64,000 nt of DNA from NCBI GenBank assembly GCA_947458275.1, contig CANGYR010000008.1, positions 1 through 64,000 of the forward strand, in the 5' to 3' direction. The translations under genes were made by a program, and so were the position numbers. Below the pieces are notes generated by a model that saw nothing but the letters and a program-made list of their open reading frames with translations, ran no database searches and had not been told where the DNA came from. The number at the start of each line of letters is the position of its first letter. Within the stretch, counting starts at the first letter, position 1. The stretch is from Chitinophagaceae bacterium. Lineage in GTDB: Bacteria > Bacteroidota > Bacteroidia > Chitinophagales > Chitinophagaceae. Of this stretch, positions 8,616-18,166 are shown piece by piece.

Positions 8616-10211
8616 CTACTTTTCAAGGATTACACAAAACTGCTGTTCAAAAACTTCGGAAGCATTGAATATGCTTTGTAAAAATTCATCACCATATTTT
8701 GCATAGTATGGCATGAAATTTTCTACGCGCTCCTGCAAACTGTTTTCAGGAAATAATTTCTTTTTGATTTTTTCTATTTTCCTCATCTCCGCTTCGAACT
8801 GCTTTTTCCTCGCCCTGAACATTTTCTGCTCTAATTGCTCTATTCTTTTCAACGCTTTGGATTTCAGCGACAACAAATGCTTTTCAAGCGTAGGGTCTGC
8901 ATTAACCGCAATTGATTTAATTGATTCGTATGCTTGTTCAATAGCATGCTTCTCTTTTGAGATATCATCACCTAAAATATTTTTATCCGCCACAAATTTT
9001 TTCTTTATCACATCAGGTGATTCAAAAATATCTGTTTCATTCAATGATACATCATCCATCAATGCAGCGTTTTTGTTGTTGATGAACAAAAATGAATTCC
9101 TGAGCAACAACATCGGATAAGGGACGCCGGCAGCATCGAATATTTTTTTCAACTCCAGCCAGTACGACAATTCCCCGCCACCGCCTATGAATGCAATGTT
9201 TGGCAGTAGTATCTCCTGCAGTAGCGGTCTCAATATGACATTCGGACTAAACCGCTCCGGATATTCATTCAGCTCTTGAAGCATTTCTTGTTTACCGAAA
9301 TGCAATGAGGTATTGGCAATAAGATACCCATTGGCCGTTTTCTCTATCCGCTCACGAATATTATCTTTTAAATAAAACAGATTAATTGCTCTGCCCTTCG
9401 CCTGAATGGAATATTCTTTAGGAAAGGATGCAATGGTATCCTCCAGAATTTTTCCGGAAAATGATTCAGTTAACTCTTTACTGAAAACATCTTTCATCAA
9501 TGACTTCAGCTTTCTGTCATCAGGAAGGATAACGAGTAGGCCATATGATGCAAACAGTTGATGAACCAGTTCAAATGTAGCCGCCTCAATCGTCTTTCCT
9601 TTTGAATAAGCTTGCTTCAACAGTTCAATCAGTTTTTTTCCGTAAGGTTCTGATGAAAGCTCATTGGATATTCTGTCAATTAAATCAATCAGCGCATCAT
9701 CTACCGTCATTCTTCCTACAGCCCCCTGCTGATGGGTATTCCATTGTAATTTCTCTCCGTTGAAATTGATCTCACCCAATTCTTTTATATCCGCATCTTC
9801 ACTTCCCATATAATACACCGGAACGAAATTATACTGAGGCAATTCAAGCTTCAAATAAGATGCCGTCTTAATGGCATGGATGATTTTATAGATAAAATAC
9901 AATCTGCCAGTAAATATATTTGGCTGATGTGCCGTGCAGATGGTAAAAGTATTTTCTTGTAAAAGCAACTCAATATTTTGATTCACCTTAACGGAAGATG
10001 AAACTCTTGAATATTGTTGCAATAAAAGCTCATGCAATAAAGCACGATGTGTAGGATGATTTTTTCTGCTTTCAATGGCAGTTTTTATTCCATTCAAATC
10101 AGCCGTGTGAGCATAATAAGATTTTAATGCATCCTCCCTATTCAGATAATCACGCAGCAATCTGCTGAGCGTTCCGGTTGAGGCATAAGGAATATGTTGC
10201 GCATTAAACAA
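8616..10211 (-). CDS. bshC: bacillithiol biosynthesis cysteine-adding enzyme BshC
   Basis: A 531-residue protein of the BshC family, which adds cysteine to glucosaminyl-malate in the last step of making bacillithiol, the low-molecular-weight thiol used by Firmicutes and many Bacteroidota instead of glutathione. Family landmarks: TICTAHQPNIFTGRLYFIYK near residue 92-111, VPVYYMGSEDADIKELG, the nucleotide-fold region RPLLQEILLPNIAFIGGGGELSYWLEL, and a long C-terminal coiled coil (KALKRIEQLEQKMFRARKK to KKKLFPENSLQERVENF). Full length. It is downstream of rimO on the same strand with a 15-nt gap. bshA and bshB are not in this window. Confidence 0.93.
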   Translation of the reverse strand: MFNAQHIPYASTGTLSRLLRDYLNREDALKSYYAHTADLNGIKTAIESRKNHPTHRALLHELLLQQYSRVSSSVKVNQNIELLLQENTFTICTAHQPNIFTGRLYFIYKIIHAIKTASYLKLELPQYNFVPVYYMGSEDADIKELGEINFNGEKLQWNTHQQGAVGRMTVDDALIDLIDRISNELSSEPYGKKLIELLKQAYSKGKTIEAATFELVHQLFASYGLLVILPDDRKLKSLMKDVFSKELTESFSGKILEDTIASFPKEYSIQAKGRAINLFYLKDNIRERIEKTANGYLIANTSLHFGKQEMLQELNEYPERFSPNVILRPLLQEILLPNIAFIGGGGELSYWLELKKIFDAAGVPYPMLLLRNSFLFINNKNAALMDDVSLNETDIFESPDVIKKKFVADKNILGDDISKEKHAIEQAYESIKSIAVNADPTLEKHLLSLKSKALKRIEQLEQKMFRARKKQFEAEMRKIEKIKKKLFPENSLQERVENFMPYYAKYGDEFLQSIFNASEVFEQQFCVILEK

Positions 10212-10226
10212 TGGACAAATTGATTT

Positions 10227-11534
10227 TTAGATGACATCACCTTCAAGATCATAATCAAATGCCTTGGTGATTTTCACATTGACAAACTCCCCAACCTGTA
10301 ATTTTTTATTGCTGTTGATAATTACCTCATTGTCCACCTCCACACTGTCAAATTCAGTCCGGCCAATATATCTGCCGGCTTCTCTTTTATCTACCATCAC
10401 CTTATAGGTCTTGCCGATTTTTTGTTGGTTTTTCTCCAGACTAATCTCCTGCTGTACTTCCATGATTTCCTGTGCTCTCGATTCTTTTTCTTCTGCAGGA
10501 ACATTATCTTCCAGATCATGCGCACTGGTCTGCTCTTCATGGCTGTATGTAAAAATCCCTACCCTGTCGAAACGCATTTTTTCCAGAAAACCTTTCAGCT
10601 CATCTACATCATCTCTGGTCTCACCCGGGAAACCGGCAATCAAAGTGGTACGAAGACAAATTTCGGGTATGCGGTACCGTATTTCACCTACAAGATCTTC
10701 CATTTCTTCACGGGTTATCTGCCGCTTCATAGCTTTCAACATGTTATTGGACGCATGTTGCAACGGCATATCCAGATAGTTGCAGATATTTTCCCGCTCT
10801 TTCATCGCATCAATGATTTCCAATGGAAATTTGGAAGGATAAGCATAGTGCAGTCTGATCCATTCCAGTCCCTTTACATCTGCCAACGCATGTAACAATT
10901 TTGGCAGCTCCCGTTTTTTATAAATATCCAGTCCGTAATACGTCAGTTCCTGTGCTATCAGCATTACCTCTTTCACTCCGCGCTGAACGAGCTTTTCCGC
11001 TTCTTCCACGAGCGACTCTATAGGCCTGCTGACATGCCCTCCGCGCATCAACGGTATGGCACAAAACGAACAGGTTCTGTTACAGCCCTCGCTAATTTTC
11101 ATATAGGCATAATGCTGTGGCGTACTCAGTAATCTTTCTCCTACCAGCTCACCTTTATAATCGGCTTCAAACTGTTTTAAAATCCTTGGCAATTCCATGG
11201 TACCGAAATAGGCATCCACCTCGGGAATTTCTTCTTCCAGATTCGACTTATATCTTTCACTCAGGCAACCCGTAACATATACCTTGTCAAGTTTCCCGCG
11301 TTTTTTCAACTCTACCTGATCTAAAATAGTATTGATACTCTCTTCTTTGGCTTTTTCAATAAACCCGCATGTATTGACAATAACAATATTGTGATCCTTT
11401 TTGCTGCTTTCATGCACAGCTTCAATGTCATTGGCAATCAATTGTCCGCTCAGCACCTCACTGTCCACCATGTTTTTACTGCACCCCAACGTAATGATGT
11501 TTACCTTGTCTTTTTTGATAGTTTTTGTCTTCAT
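10227..11534 (-). CDS. rimO: ribosomal protein S12 methylthiotransferase RimO
   Basis: A radical-SAM enzyme of about 435 residues that adds a methylthio group to an aspartate of ribosomal protein S12. The UPF0004 domain (NIITLGCSKNMVDSEVLSGQ and IVNTCGFIEKAKEES) supplies three cysteines for the auxiliary cluster. The radical-SAM motif is GCNRTCSFCAIPLMRG. A C-terminal TRAM domain (GKTYKVMVDKREAGRYIGRTEFDS to NVKITKAFDYDLEGDVI) binds substrate. The start at MKTKTIKKDKV is preferred over an upstream in-frame ATG that adds only MWPV. The CSKN and SRPIESLVEEAEKL stretches favour RimO over MiaB. Confidence 0.93.
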   Translation of the reverse strand: MKTKTIKKDKVNIITLGCSKNMVDSEVLSGQLIANDIEAVHESSKKDHNIVIVNTCGFIEKAKEESINTILDQVELKKRGKLDKVYVTGCLSERYKSNLEEEIPEVDAYFGTMELPRILKQFEADYKGELVGERLLSTPQHYAYMKISEGCNRTCSFCAIPLMRGGHVSRPIESLVEEAEKLVQRGVKEVMLIAQELTYYGLDIYKKRELPKLLHALADVKGLEWIRLHYAYPSKFPLEIIDAMKERENICNYLDMPLQHASNNMLKAMKRQITREEMEDLVGEIRYRIPEICLRTTLIAGFPGETRDDVDELKGFLEKMRFDRVGIFTYSHEEQTSAHDLEDNVPAEEKESRAQEIMEVQQEISLEKNQQKIGKTYKVMVDKREAGRYIGRTEFDSVEVDNEVIINSNKKLQVGEFVNVKITKAFDYDLEGDVI

Positions 11535-11653
11535 AACAGGCCACAAAGTTAACTGATTAACATAACAATCAATTTTGTTGAACCCAATGATCGTTTTTTT
11601 GTTAAAATGCCTGAAAGTTTCCCCTTCTTTAAAAAAATTATTAATTTAGCTGA

Positions 11654-12499
11654 ATGAATCAGTCGGATGCCAAATCAATAAAAATAGCCATACTTGATTT
11701 ATACGAAGGCGTTGACAATCAGGGGATGCGTTGTATCCGTGAAATCCTGAATCAATTCGCAGAAATCAACCACTTAAACCTGACTTTTCATGAATATGAG
11801 ATCAGAAAAAGTAAAAATGTCCCCGGTCTAGAATACGATATGTATATCTCCAGCGGTGGACCGGGCAGTCCGATAGACAGCGAGGGTTCGGAATGGGAAA
11901 ATAACTACTTCAACTGGATATCAAAGGTGGTTGAGTACAACAAAACCCCCGACAACATTCTTAAAAAACATGTCTTTTTCATCTGCCATTCTTTCCAGCT
12001 TGCCAGCAGGTATTTCAAAGTAGCACAGGTAACCAAAAGAAAAAGTACTTCCTTCGGCGTTTTCCCAATGCATTATTTGAGCAAAGCATTCATAGAACCA
12101 ATATTCAATGGTTTACAGGATCCTTTTTATGCGGTGGACAGCAGAGATTATCAAGTGGTGCAACCCAATTTGAAGAGAATAACTGACATCGGCGCATCTA
12201 TCCTGGCCATTGAAAAAGCCAGACCTCACGTGCCGTATGAAAGAGCAGTCATGGCAATACGTTTCAATGATTATATGATTGGCACGCAGTTTCATCCCGA
12301 AGCAGATGCCATTGGTATGTTGCTGCATTTGCAAACTGATGAAAAAAAGAAAACCGTTATTGAAAATCATGGTGAAGAAAAATGGAAATCCATGGTAGAA
12401 CAACTCAACGATCCGGAAAAAATCATGTGTACCTATGCTCATATCCTTCCTAATTTTCTCCTAAGCGGGCTGCAACAGCCGGTATTGGCTGAGGTATAA
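11654..12499 (+). CDS. class I glutamine amidotransferase-like protein
   Basis: A 281-residue protein with a type 1 glutamine amidotransferase fold, which normally frees ammonia from glutamine for a partner synthetase. The nucleophile is Cys111 in VFFICHSFQLAS, matching C-x-x-x-Q of the nucleophile elbow. His214 and Glu216 in TQFHPEAD complete the triad. The oxyanion strand appears as ISSGGPGSP (residues 65-73). No synthetase domain is fused. The next gene, 18 bp downstream on the same strand, looks ATP-grasp-like and may be the partner. It is divergent from rimO. I cannot name its pathway: it is not obviously GuaA, CarA, TrpG or PabA, which differ around the nucleophile. Confidence 0.8.
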   Translation: MNQSDAKSIKIAILDLYEGVDNQGMRCIREILNQFAEINHLNLTFHEYEIRKSKNVPGLEYDMYISSGGPGSPIDSEGSEWENNYFNWISKVVEYNKTPDNILKKHVFFICHSFQLASRYFKVAQVTKRKSTSFGVFPMHYLSKAFIEPIFNGLQDPFYAVDSRDYQVVQPNLKRITDIGASILAIEKARPHVPYERAVMAIRFNDYMIGTQFHPEADAIGMLLHLQTDEKKKTVIENHGEEKWKSMVEQLNDPEKIMCTYAHILPNFLLSGLQQPVLAEV

Positions 12500-12517
12500 C
12501 AATCAAACGCATCTTAG

Positions 12518-13705
12518 ATGATCAAAAAAATTCGGGAGCAGTTCAATAATAATTTTTCAGAAGAAAAATACAATGCATTTATTGAAAAAGTAGAGAACCT
12601 CGAACCCGGAACGCTTCAGTTCAGAGTAGCAGAAACGCCCATCTTCATCCCAAAAGATTTTACAAAAAAAATGCTGGATGCCTGTGATGGTATCATTGAT
12701 ATCATCCGCCAACCGGAATTCAAAGAAATTACAGACAGAAGCATCCCGGAAAATCTGAATATACCTAACGAGGACGATTACGTGCAGATGATTGTATTTG
12801 ACTTTGGTATCTGTAAAAATGAGAAGGAAGAGCTTGAACCGCAGCTGATTGAAATGCAGGGCTTCCCTACCATATATGCATTTCAGGCACATATTGAAGC
12901 ATTCGAAAGAGAATATGCTGAAATACCTGAAAATTTTGACGCATACTTTAACGACTATAACAAAGAATCTTATATTCAACTGTTAAGAGACCTGATTGTA
13001 GAGGATGAAAATCCGGAAAATGTGATTCTGTTGGAAATATTTCCTGAACAACAGAAAACCATCATAGATTTTCGCTGTACCGAAAAAATGCTCGGCATAA
13101 AAGCAGTCTGTATTACCAAACTGTATGCTAAAGGCGATAAGTTATATTATCAAAATGATGGCAGAGAAATTCAGGTAAAAAGAATTTTCAACCGGCTGAT
13201 TTTTGATGATCTTGAACAACAAAATGTGAAAGACATCATCGATCTCAGCAAACCATACGAGGTTCAGTGGGTGCCGCATCCCAACTGGTTTTACCGCATC
13301 AGCAAATACACGCTGCCTTTCATACAAAACGCTTATGTGCCTCAGACTTTCTTCCTCAATGAAGTTAAAGCACCACTGAATCTGGAAGAATATGTATTAA
13401 AGCCCTTGTTCTCATTCGCGGGGATGGGCGTAATCATTGATGTTACGCAAGAGGATATTGACAAAATCAACGATCCCGAAAACTGGATCTTACAAAAGAA
13501 AGTCAATTATGCAGATATTATTGAAACACCGGACGGGCCTGCCAAAGCGGAAATACGATTGTTTTATTTCTGGAAAAAAGACTGGGAAAAACCTAAAGCT
13601 GTTTTTAATCTGGCTAGACTAAGCAAAGGAAAAATGATTGGCACCAGATACAATAAAGATAAAAAATGGGTGGGCGGCACCATCGCTTTCTTCGAAAAAG
13701 ATTGA
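12518..13705 (+). CDS. uncharacterised ATP-grasp-like protein
   Basis: A 395-residue cytoplasmic protein with no signal or membrane segment. The C-terminal half resembles a (circularly permuted) ATP-grasp ligase: YVLKPLFSFAGMGVIIDVT could be the nucleotide-binding strand and loop with its lysine, ENWILQKKVNYADIIETPDG the hinge region, and AKAEIRLFYFW plus LARLSKGKMIGTRYN the metal-binding strands. The N-terminal half includes QLIEMQGFPTIYAFQAHI. Such enzymes join a carboxylate to an amine through an acyl-phosphate. It is 18 bp behind the amidotransferase gene, suggesting a two-gene operon that makes an amidated or peptide-like small molecule (inference). Fold assignment is from motif impression only. 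Confidence 0.5.
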   Translation: MIKKIREQFNNNFSEEKYNAFIEKVENLEPGTLQFRVAETPIFIPKDFTKKMLDACDGIIDIIRQPEFKEITDRSIPENLNIPNEDDYVQMIVFDFGICKNEKEELEPQLIEMQGFPTIYAFQAHIEAFEREYAEIPENFDAYFNDYNKESYIQLLRDLIVEDENPENVILLEIFPEQQKTIIDFRCTEKMLGIKAVCITKLYAKGDKLYYQNDGREIQVKRIFNRLIFDDLEQQNVKDIIDLSKPYEVQWVPHPNWFYRISKYTLPFIQNAYVPQTFFLNEVKAPLNLEEYVLKPLFSFAGMGVIIDVTQEDIDKINDPENWILQKKVNYADIIETPDGPAKAEIRLFYFWKKDWEKPKAVFNLARLSKGKMIGTRYNKDKKWVGGTIAFFEKD

Positions 13706-13725
13706 GTTTCACATCAACATCTCCC

Positions 13726-14538
13726 CTATCTGAATGCATTGAAAATATTGTATTCCAACCTCACTAAAAAAGTCCGAGGCATGGTTCTCGATAAATCATT
13801 CTTCAATGGAAAACGATAGCCAAGATCCACTCTCATTTTACTCAGAATAATAAATTGAACCGAAGGCGCAAGATCAATGTATGTCTTGCCGGAATTAAGA
13901 TTCGTCTGACAAAGCGCTTCAATCATTCCATTTACATTCAATTGTCGGTAGTCGGTGTACGTTGCAGGTAAAAACAACTTGCCCACAGAAAGATTATAAG
14001 AAAGTGCATTCCTGTTGTTGTCACCGTAAATAAATTTATTACCGGCATTGTCTCCCGCATGAACAAATGAAGCCCCTGTAGAAATAGCCACCTTGTTGAT
14101 GAGCTTAGTACCTATGAGTCCAAGTTCATATCCGCTATTGAAGCCATTCAAATCTATCGCCTGCTGATGAATGGGATTTTTATTAATAGCAGCACGACCA
14201 TAAGCAGCCAAACGAAAATGACTGTGCACTTCATCATTGCTGTAAAACCGATACTTCATATAAAGCGCCCCTCCGTTCAATTCAGTACGCTTGTTAAAAT
14301 CAGTCAAAATACCTTCCGCATGCACCATTAGATTTCTTGAAATTCCATACATCAGCTCGGGAGTAATCATAAACGTATTGTGCAGGGGATTTCTGTCCGT
14401 CATAATACTGGAGCCCAATCGCATACCCAGACTATGCGCCGGCATATTGCTGGCAGGCTCACTGTAAACAAACAATTCTTGCGATTGAACATTGATAGAG
14501 AACAGTAAAAGAAAAAGAGCAATAATTATTCTGATCAT
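13726..14538 (-). CDS. putative outer-membrane beta-barrel protein
   Basis: A 270-residue protein with a clear signal peptide (MIRIIIALFLLLFSINVQSQ). The mature part alternates hydrophobic and polar residues in amphipathic strands (FMITPELMYGISRNLMVHAEG, LYMKYRFYS, FRLAAYGRA, MRVDLGYRFPL) and ends in an aromatic-terminated strand FLVRLEYNIFNAF, typical of outer-membrane barrels. It lies 33 bp downstream of an HMA metal-binding protein on the same strand, so a role in metal sensing or export at the outer membrane is possible (inference from context). No specific family recognised. Confidence 0.65.
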   Translation of the reverse strand: MIRIIIALFLLLFSINVQSQELFVYSEPASNMPAHSLGMRLGSSIMTDRNPLHNTFMITPELMYGISRNLMVHAEGILTDFNKRTELNGGALYMKYRFYSNDEVHSHFRLAAYGRAAINKNPIHQQAIDLNGFNSGYELGLIGTKLINKVAISTGASFVHAGDNAGNKFIYGDNNRNALSYNLSVGKLFLPATYTDYRQLNVNGMIEALCQTNLNSGKTYIDLAPSVQFIILSKMRVDLGYRFPLKNDLSRTMPRTFLVRLEYNIFNAFR

Positions 14539-14571
14539 GAAGATGAATTAAAAGTAGAATGAACTTGCTCT

Positions 14572-15114
14572 TTAAATAGTAACGTGATAAATCCTGGTGC
14601 CAGTGTGGCTTCCATTTTTACTACAACAACTACCCATCACGCCCGTATGATAGCAATTCATTTTGGTATAAATCGCATTCTTTTTAAACTCTTTGTTGGT
14701 CACATACCCTTTATCAAGTAACTGAATTTTTTTAGTGCCATTGAGCAGCAATTCTTTGGTGTTGAGGAAATGATAAAATACTCCGCCAATATTCAGATGC
14801 GTATCATTTTTAACTTCCGCCTTGTTAAAATCCATTGTTACATCAAAACGGGCAACAAAAAATCCGGCATCTTCCACTTTCTTTTTCAGTTGGTCAAAAT
14901 TTACAAGAGCAGGCTTACTAAACGTAATTTCAAAAGTTGAATTTTTAATGTTTGATTTTACCTGATCAACATAACTTAATTTCTTTAAAGATTTATTGAT
15001 GGCGTTGCTGCACATGCTACAGGTTAGTCCACTTGCCTGAATCGTTACCTGGCTGATTTGCGCGTTGGCATTCAAAGAGAAAATCGAAATTAATATTATA
15101 AAAAACTGCTTCAT
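14572..15114 (-). CDS. secreted heavy-metal-associated (HMA) domain protein
   Basis: A 180-residue exported protein: signal MKQFFIILISIFSLNANA, then an HMA domain (about residues 22-88) with the metal site GLTCSMCSNAI, a C-x-x-C motif that binds Cu(I) or similar soft metals in this family. After a linker, the C-terminal 35 residues carry further ligands: NCYHTG, SCCSKNGSHTG and IYHVTI, giving three cysteines and three histidines beyond the HMA fold. It is first in a two-gene minus-strand operon with the beta-barrel protein. Likely a periplasmic metal chaperone or scavenger (inference). The Cys/His tail is unusual for a plain HMA domain. Confidence 0.82.
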   Translation of the reverse strand: MKQFFIILISIFSLNANAQISQVTIQASGLTCSMCSNAINKSLKKLSYVDQVKSNIKNSTFEITFSKPALVNFDQLKKKVEDAGFFVARFDVTMDFNKAEVKNDTHLNIGGVFYHFLNTKELLLNGTKKIQLLDKGYVTNKEFKKNAIYTKMNCYHTGVMGSCCSKNGSHTGTRIYHVTI

Positions 15115-15207
15115 TTTTATCAGATTTTGTTACATAAATATCCGAAAAAACAGCAACAATAAATACTAACTTTAGTTAAATGATAGTATAAAAAAAATCA
15201 ACCGGAA

Positions 15208-17268
15208 TTAATTCACGAACCACCATTGTATGCCAAATCTGATCATCAGTCCCTGAGTAGGATAAAAAGGTGCGGCGAAGTTGTTGTTGACAAATCCGAA
15301 TCCGTTGCTGAAATTCATCGTATTAAGATTTTCTGCACGCAGATATCCGGCAAAGTTTCTGATGCGAAAATGAGCAAATAAACTCACATCCGGCAGATTG
15401 CTGATGGTGATGGTATCCTGAATATTAAACTGGCCAATTACAGGAGAATAATGATTGGCCTTGTAGGGAGAATGATACCTCGCCTCAAGTCCGGCAGATA
15501 ATTTTAAGTTTTTAAACAGACTACCTTCATAAGCCAGTCTGCCTCTGGTAAACAACAGAGGCACTCTTATTGGCGCTGCTTTGTCAGTCTGCTGTAAAGT
15601 AAGATCAGCATAATAAAACCAGTTTTTGCGCAGCTTGATTTTCTTCGAAGCGAATGCCTGAAAAATATTTATAGGCGATTTGAACTGAGCGGCCTCATAG
15701 TAGTTTTTGAAATAAGAATAATTCAGCAGAAAATGATTCCGTGCGCCGAAAGAAAGAATGGGATTGCCCGTTTCCAAACCAAATGAGGTGATGTTTTCTT
15801 TTTGAAAATCGTTGTTGCCGCTGAGATGAAAAGAAGAACGGTTGTCAAATACAAAAGAAGGCGTCCGGTTGATATTGGAAAAGTAAATACGGATGTTGCC
15901 TTTATTTTTTTTGAGAGTTCTTTCTATCGAAGCCGAGGCGCTGTAATCACCGGCATTTAATCCATTAAAATAAATGGAACCGTCGGCAGACAAATCCCAT
16001 AATTTATTTCTGGTTCGGTTACGGTATTCACCATGTGCAATCATGTTGTAAAAATTTACATTGCCGGATGCCAGCTTGCCGCTTATTTGCTGCAGTGTAA
16101 CACCGCCCTGCAAGTACTGAGCCATATTTTTTGTGTCCGGGAATTGCACCAGAGAGAAATCATTGCTGATGATGTTCCATTTTTCCTGCAGAGAAAAAGA
16201 ATCGGGATCTTTTTTAAAAATGATATCATATCGATTATCATATAATGTTGAATCGCCGGCATAGTCTACAAATAAATACGATTCTTTACTCACCCGCAAA
16301 GTGTGCTGAAAGCGAAGTTTAGGATAAAACAAATATTCAGTGGTAGAATCGTTAATAGCAACTGAATCTCTTTTGCCAATATCATAACTCTGCCTGAGTA
16401 AAAAACGCATATCCTTGTATATGTTTCCAGTGTTTACTTTGGTGGCGAAAGGATTCGGCTGATAGGGCGCAGCATTGCCCATGCTAACGGGAACGGCAAA
16501 ACGATCTTTTCTGTTAGGATCCAGCATGTCTGCCGAATTTTGCACACCCCCATTTTCGGATGCATTGATGGTATTACCTGTAAGCGCAAAGAACGCATTA
16601 TATCTTTTTCTTCTCCCCTGGTAGTTTCCAAAAATTCTATAGCTGCTGTGATTGGTATTTTGGGTTACAAAAAAACCGGGGGCGTTGATTAATTTGAAAT
16701 CAAAACCAACATTCAGGTTGGGTCGGGGATTTTGGGTATGGCTGGCCTTCAGCATCTGCTCTTTTCCTGAAGCCAGCTGATAGTTGAGCGAAGTGAATGG
16801 TCTGGTTGTACGATAAAATCTTGTATTCTCCGGTGAATATTTATAAATATCAAAAGCGTGAAAACCTGCATCCCACCCGATGGCATTCGTTGGTTTAAAG
16901 ATCAGCGGGAATGCTGCGGCTCCATTATTTCCGAGGTACTGCCAGGATGAAGGAACTGAAAAGAAATTATCAAAGTCGTTAATAGATGAATCTATATTGT
17001 ATTTTTTTAGAGATTCAAGGAAACGATAAGTAATTGCAATCGAGTCTTTGGCATCGTTTCTTCTTTCAAAAGCAAGCGTGTCTTTGCGTGGTTGAGCAAA
17101 TGACTGGTTGTTTCCCTGATTGGAAATAAAACCATTGTTGCCTGAATTATTTTGATTACCGGCGCCTATGTTATCAATATTTGAAAATCTGCCTCCGCCG
17201 GGTCTTACCTGCGCTGATGCAAAAAGAACCGATAGCAATAAAAAAACAAATAAAAATTGATGCTTCAT
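15208..17268 (-). CDS. putative porin (Porin_10-like)
   Basis: A 686-residue outer-membrane protein. Signal peptide MKHQFLFVFLLLSVLFASAQ, an Asn/Gly-rich segment (residues about 22-60: GGGRFSNIDNIGAG, NNSGNNGFISNQ), then the conserved start of the Porin_10-type family (NFFSVPSSWQYLGNNGAAAF, WDAGFHAFDIYKY, FYRTTRPFTSLNY) and a long series of amphipathic beta strands ending in the aromatic FGIQWWFVN. These porins are widespread in Bacteroidota. The transported solute is unknown. Its start lies 13 bp past the stop of the purine nucleoside phosphorylase gene, so the two are co-directional and likely co-transcribed. Confidence 0.85.
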   Translation of the reverse strand: MKHQFLFVFLLLSVLFASAQVRPGGGRFSNIDNIGAGNQNNSGNNGFISNQGNNQSFAQPRKDTLAFERRNDAKDSIAITYRFLESLKKYNIDSSINDFDNFFSVPSSWQYLGNNGAAAFPLIFKPTNAIGWDAGFHAFDIYKYSPENTRFYRTTRPFTSLNYQLASGKEQMLKASHTQNPRPNLNVGFDFKLINAPGFFVTQNTNHSSYRIFGNYQGRRKRYNAFFALTGNTINASENGGVQNSADMLDPNRKDRFAVPVSMGNAAPYQPNPFATKVNTGNIYKDMRFLLRQSYDIGKRDSVAINDSTTEYLFYPKLRFQHTLRVSKESYLFVDYAGDSTLYDNRYDIIFKKDPDSFSLQEKWNIISNDFSLVQFPDTKNMAQYLQGGVTLQQISGKLASGNVNFYNMIAHGEYRNRTRNKLWDLSADGSIYFNGLNAGDYSASASIERTLKKNKGNIRIYFSNINRTPSFVFDNRSSFHLSGNNDFQKENITSFGLETGNPILSFGARNHFLLNYSYFKNYYEAAQFKSPINIFQAFASKKIKLRKNWFYYADLTLQQTDKAAPIRVPLLFTRGRLAYEGSLFKNLKLSAGLEARYHSPYKANHYSPVIGQFNIQDTITISNLPDVSLFAHFRIRNFAGYLRAENLNTMNFSNGFGFVNNNFAAPFYPTQGLMIRFGIQWWFVN

Positions 17269-17281
17269 TTTTGAAAGCTGG

Positions 17282-18094
17282 TTACAATGCGGCTACCATT
17301 TCCTTGAAAATATGCGTGAATTTGGGCTCGGCTTCTTTAGCCGCCTCAAGTACCTCCTCATGGGTAATGACGTTTTCTTCTTCACGGATACCCACATCTG
17401 TTATGACGCTCATGGCAAAACAAGGCAACCCCATATGGACCGCCACTATCACCTCCGGTACGGTACTCATACCCACTGCATCGGCACCCATTACATGTAT
17501 CATCTTATATTCAGCACGGGTTTCAAATGTAGGACCTGTAACACCCAAATATGTTCCCTCTTTTACATCAATCCCTTTTGCCGCTGCTATTGACCTGGCT
17601 TTTTCAATGAGTGTTTTTCTATAGGGCTCACTCATATCAGGAAAACGAGGGCCAAATTCTTTATCATTTTTTCCGATTAACGGATTGGGCATAAACTGAC
17701 TGATATGATCTTTGATGATCATCAGGTCTCCAACTTTAAAATTCGGATTAACCCCACCGGCAGCATTACTGAGTAATAAAGTTTTAATACCCAGATATTT
17801 CATCACTCTGATGGGAAATATCACCTCCTGCATCGGATATCCTTCATAATAATGAAAACGGCCGGCCATTGCCACTACTTTTTTACCGCTCAGTTCTCCC
17901 AATACAAGTTTGCCACTGTGACCTTCAACTGTACTGACCGGGAAATGCGGGATATCTGAATAGGGAATCTCTTTTTCAACCTTGATTTCCTTGGTAAAGG
18001 ACCCCAGCCCACTGCCTAAAACTATACCAACTAATGGCGTTTCAGGATAATGAGATTTTATATAGCCAACGGCCTCGTTTATTTTTTCAATCAT
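17282..18094 (-). CDS. punA: purine-nucleoside phosphorylase (trimeric type)
   Basis: A 270-residue cytoplasmic enzyme splitting guanosine/inosine and their deoxy forms with phosphate to the base and ribose-1-phosphate, for purine salvage. Family features: VGIVLGSGLGSFTKEI (phosphate loop), GRFHYYEGYPMQEV (the H-Y-Y-E-G phosphate/ribose contact), LLSNAAGGVNPNFKVGDLMIIKDHI, GPTFETRAEYKMI, GADAVGMSTVPEVIVA and FAMSVITDVG. The length and sequence match the low-molecular-mass trimeric class, not hexameric DeoD. It sits just upstream of the porin gene on the same strand and is divergent from sucC. Confidence 0.93.
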   Translation of the reverse strand: MIEKINEAVGYIKSHYPETPLVGIVLGSGLGSFTKEIKVEKEIPYSDIPHFPVSTVEGHSGKLVLGELSGKKVVAMAGRFHYYEGYPMQEVIFPIRVMKYLGIKTLLLSNAAGGVNPNFKVGDLMIIKDHISQFMPNPLIGKNDKEFGPRFPDMSEPYRKTLIEKARSIAAAKGIDVKEGTYLGVTGPTFETRAEYKMIHVMGADAVGMSTVPEVIVAVHMGLPCFAMSVITDVGIREEENVITHEEVLEAAKEAEPKFTHIFKEMVAAL

Positions 18095-18166
18095 AAATCA
18101 AGTTTAAGATGGTAAAAATAAACAAGTTAGCTTAATTTTTATTTATCTTCGCGAAAATTTCGAAAC

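Noticed and set aside
10227..11546. MiaB instead of RimO
   Set aside because: The N-terminal LGCSKN and the region after the radical-SAM motif fit RimO; MiaB would differ there.
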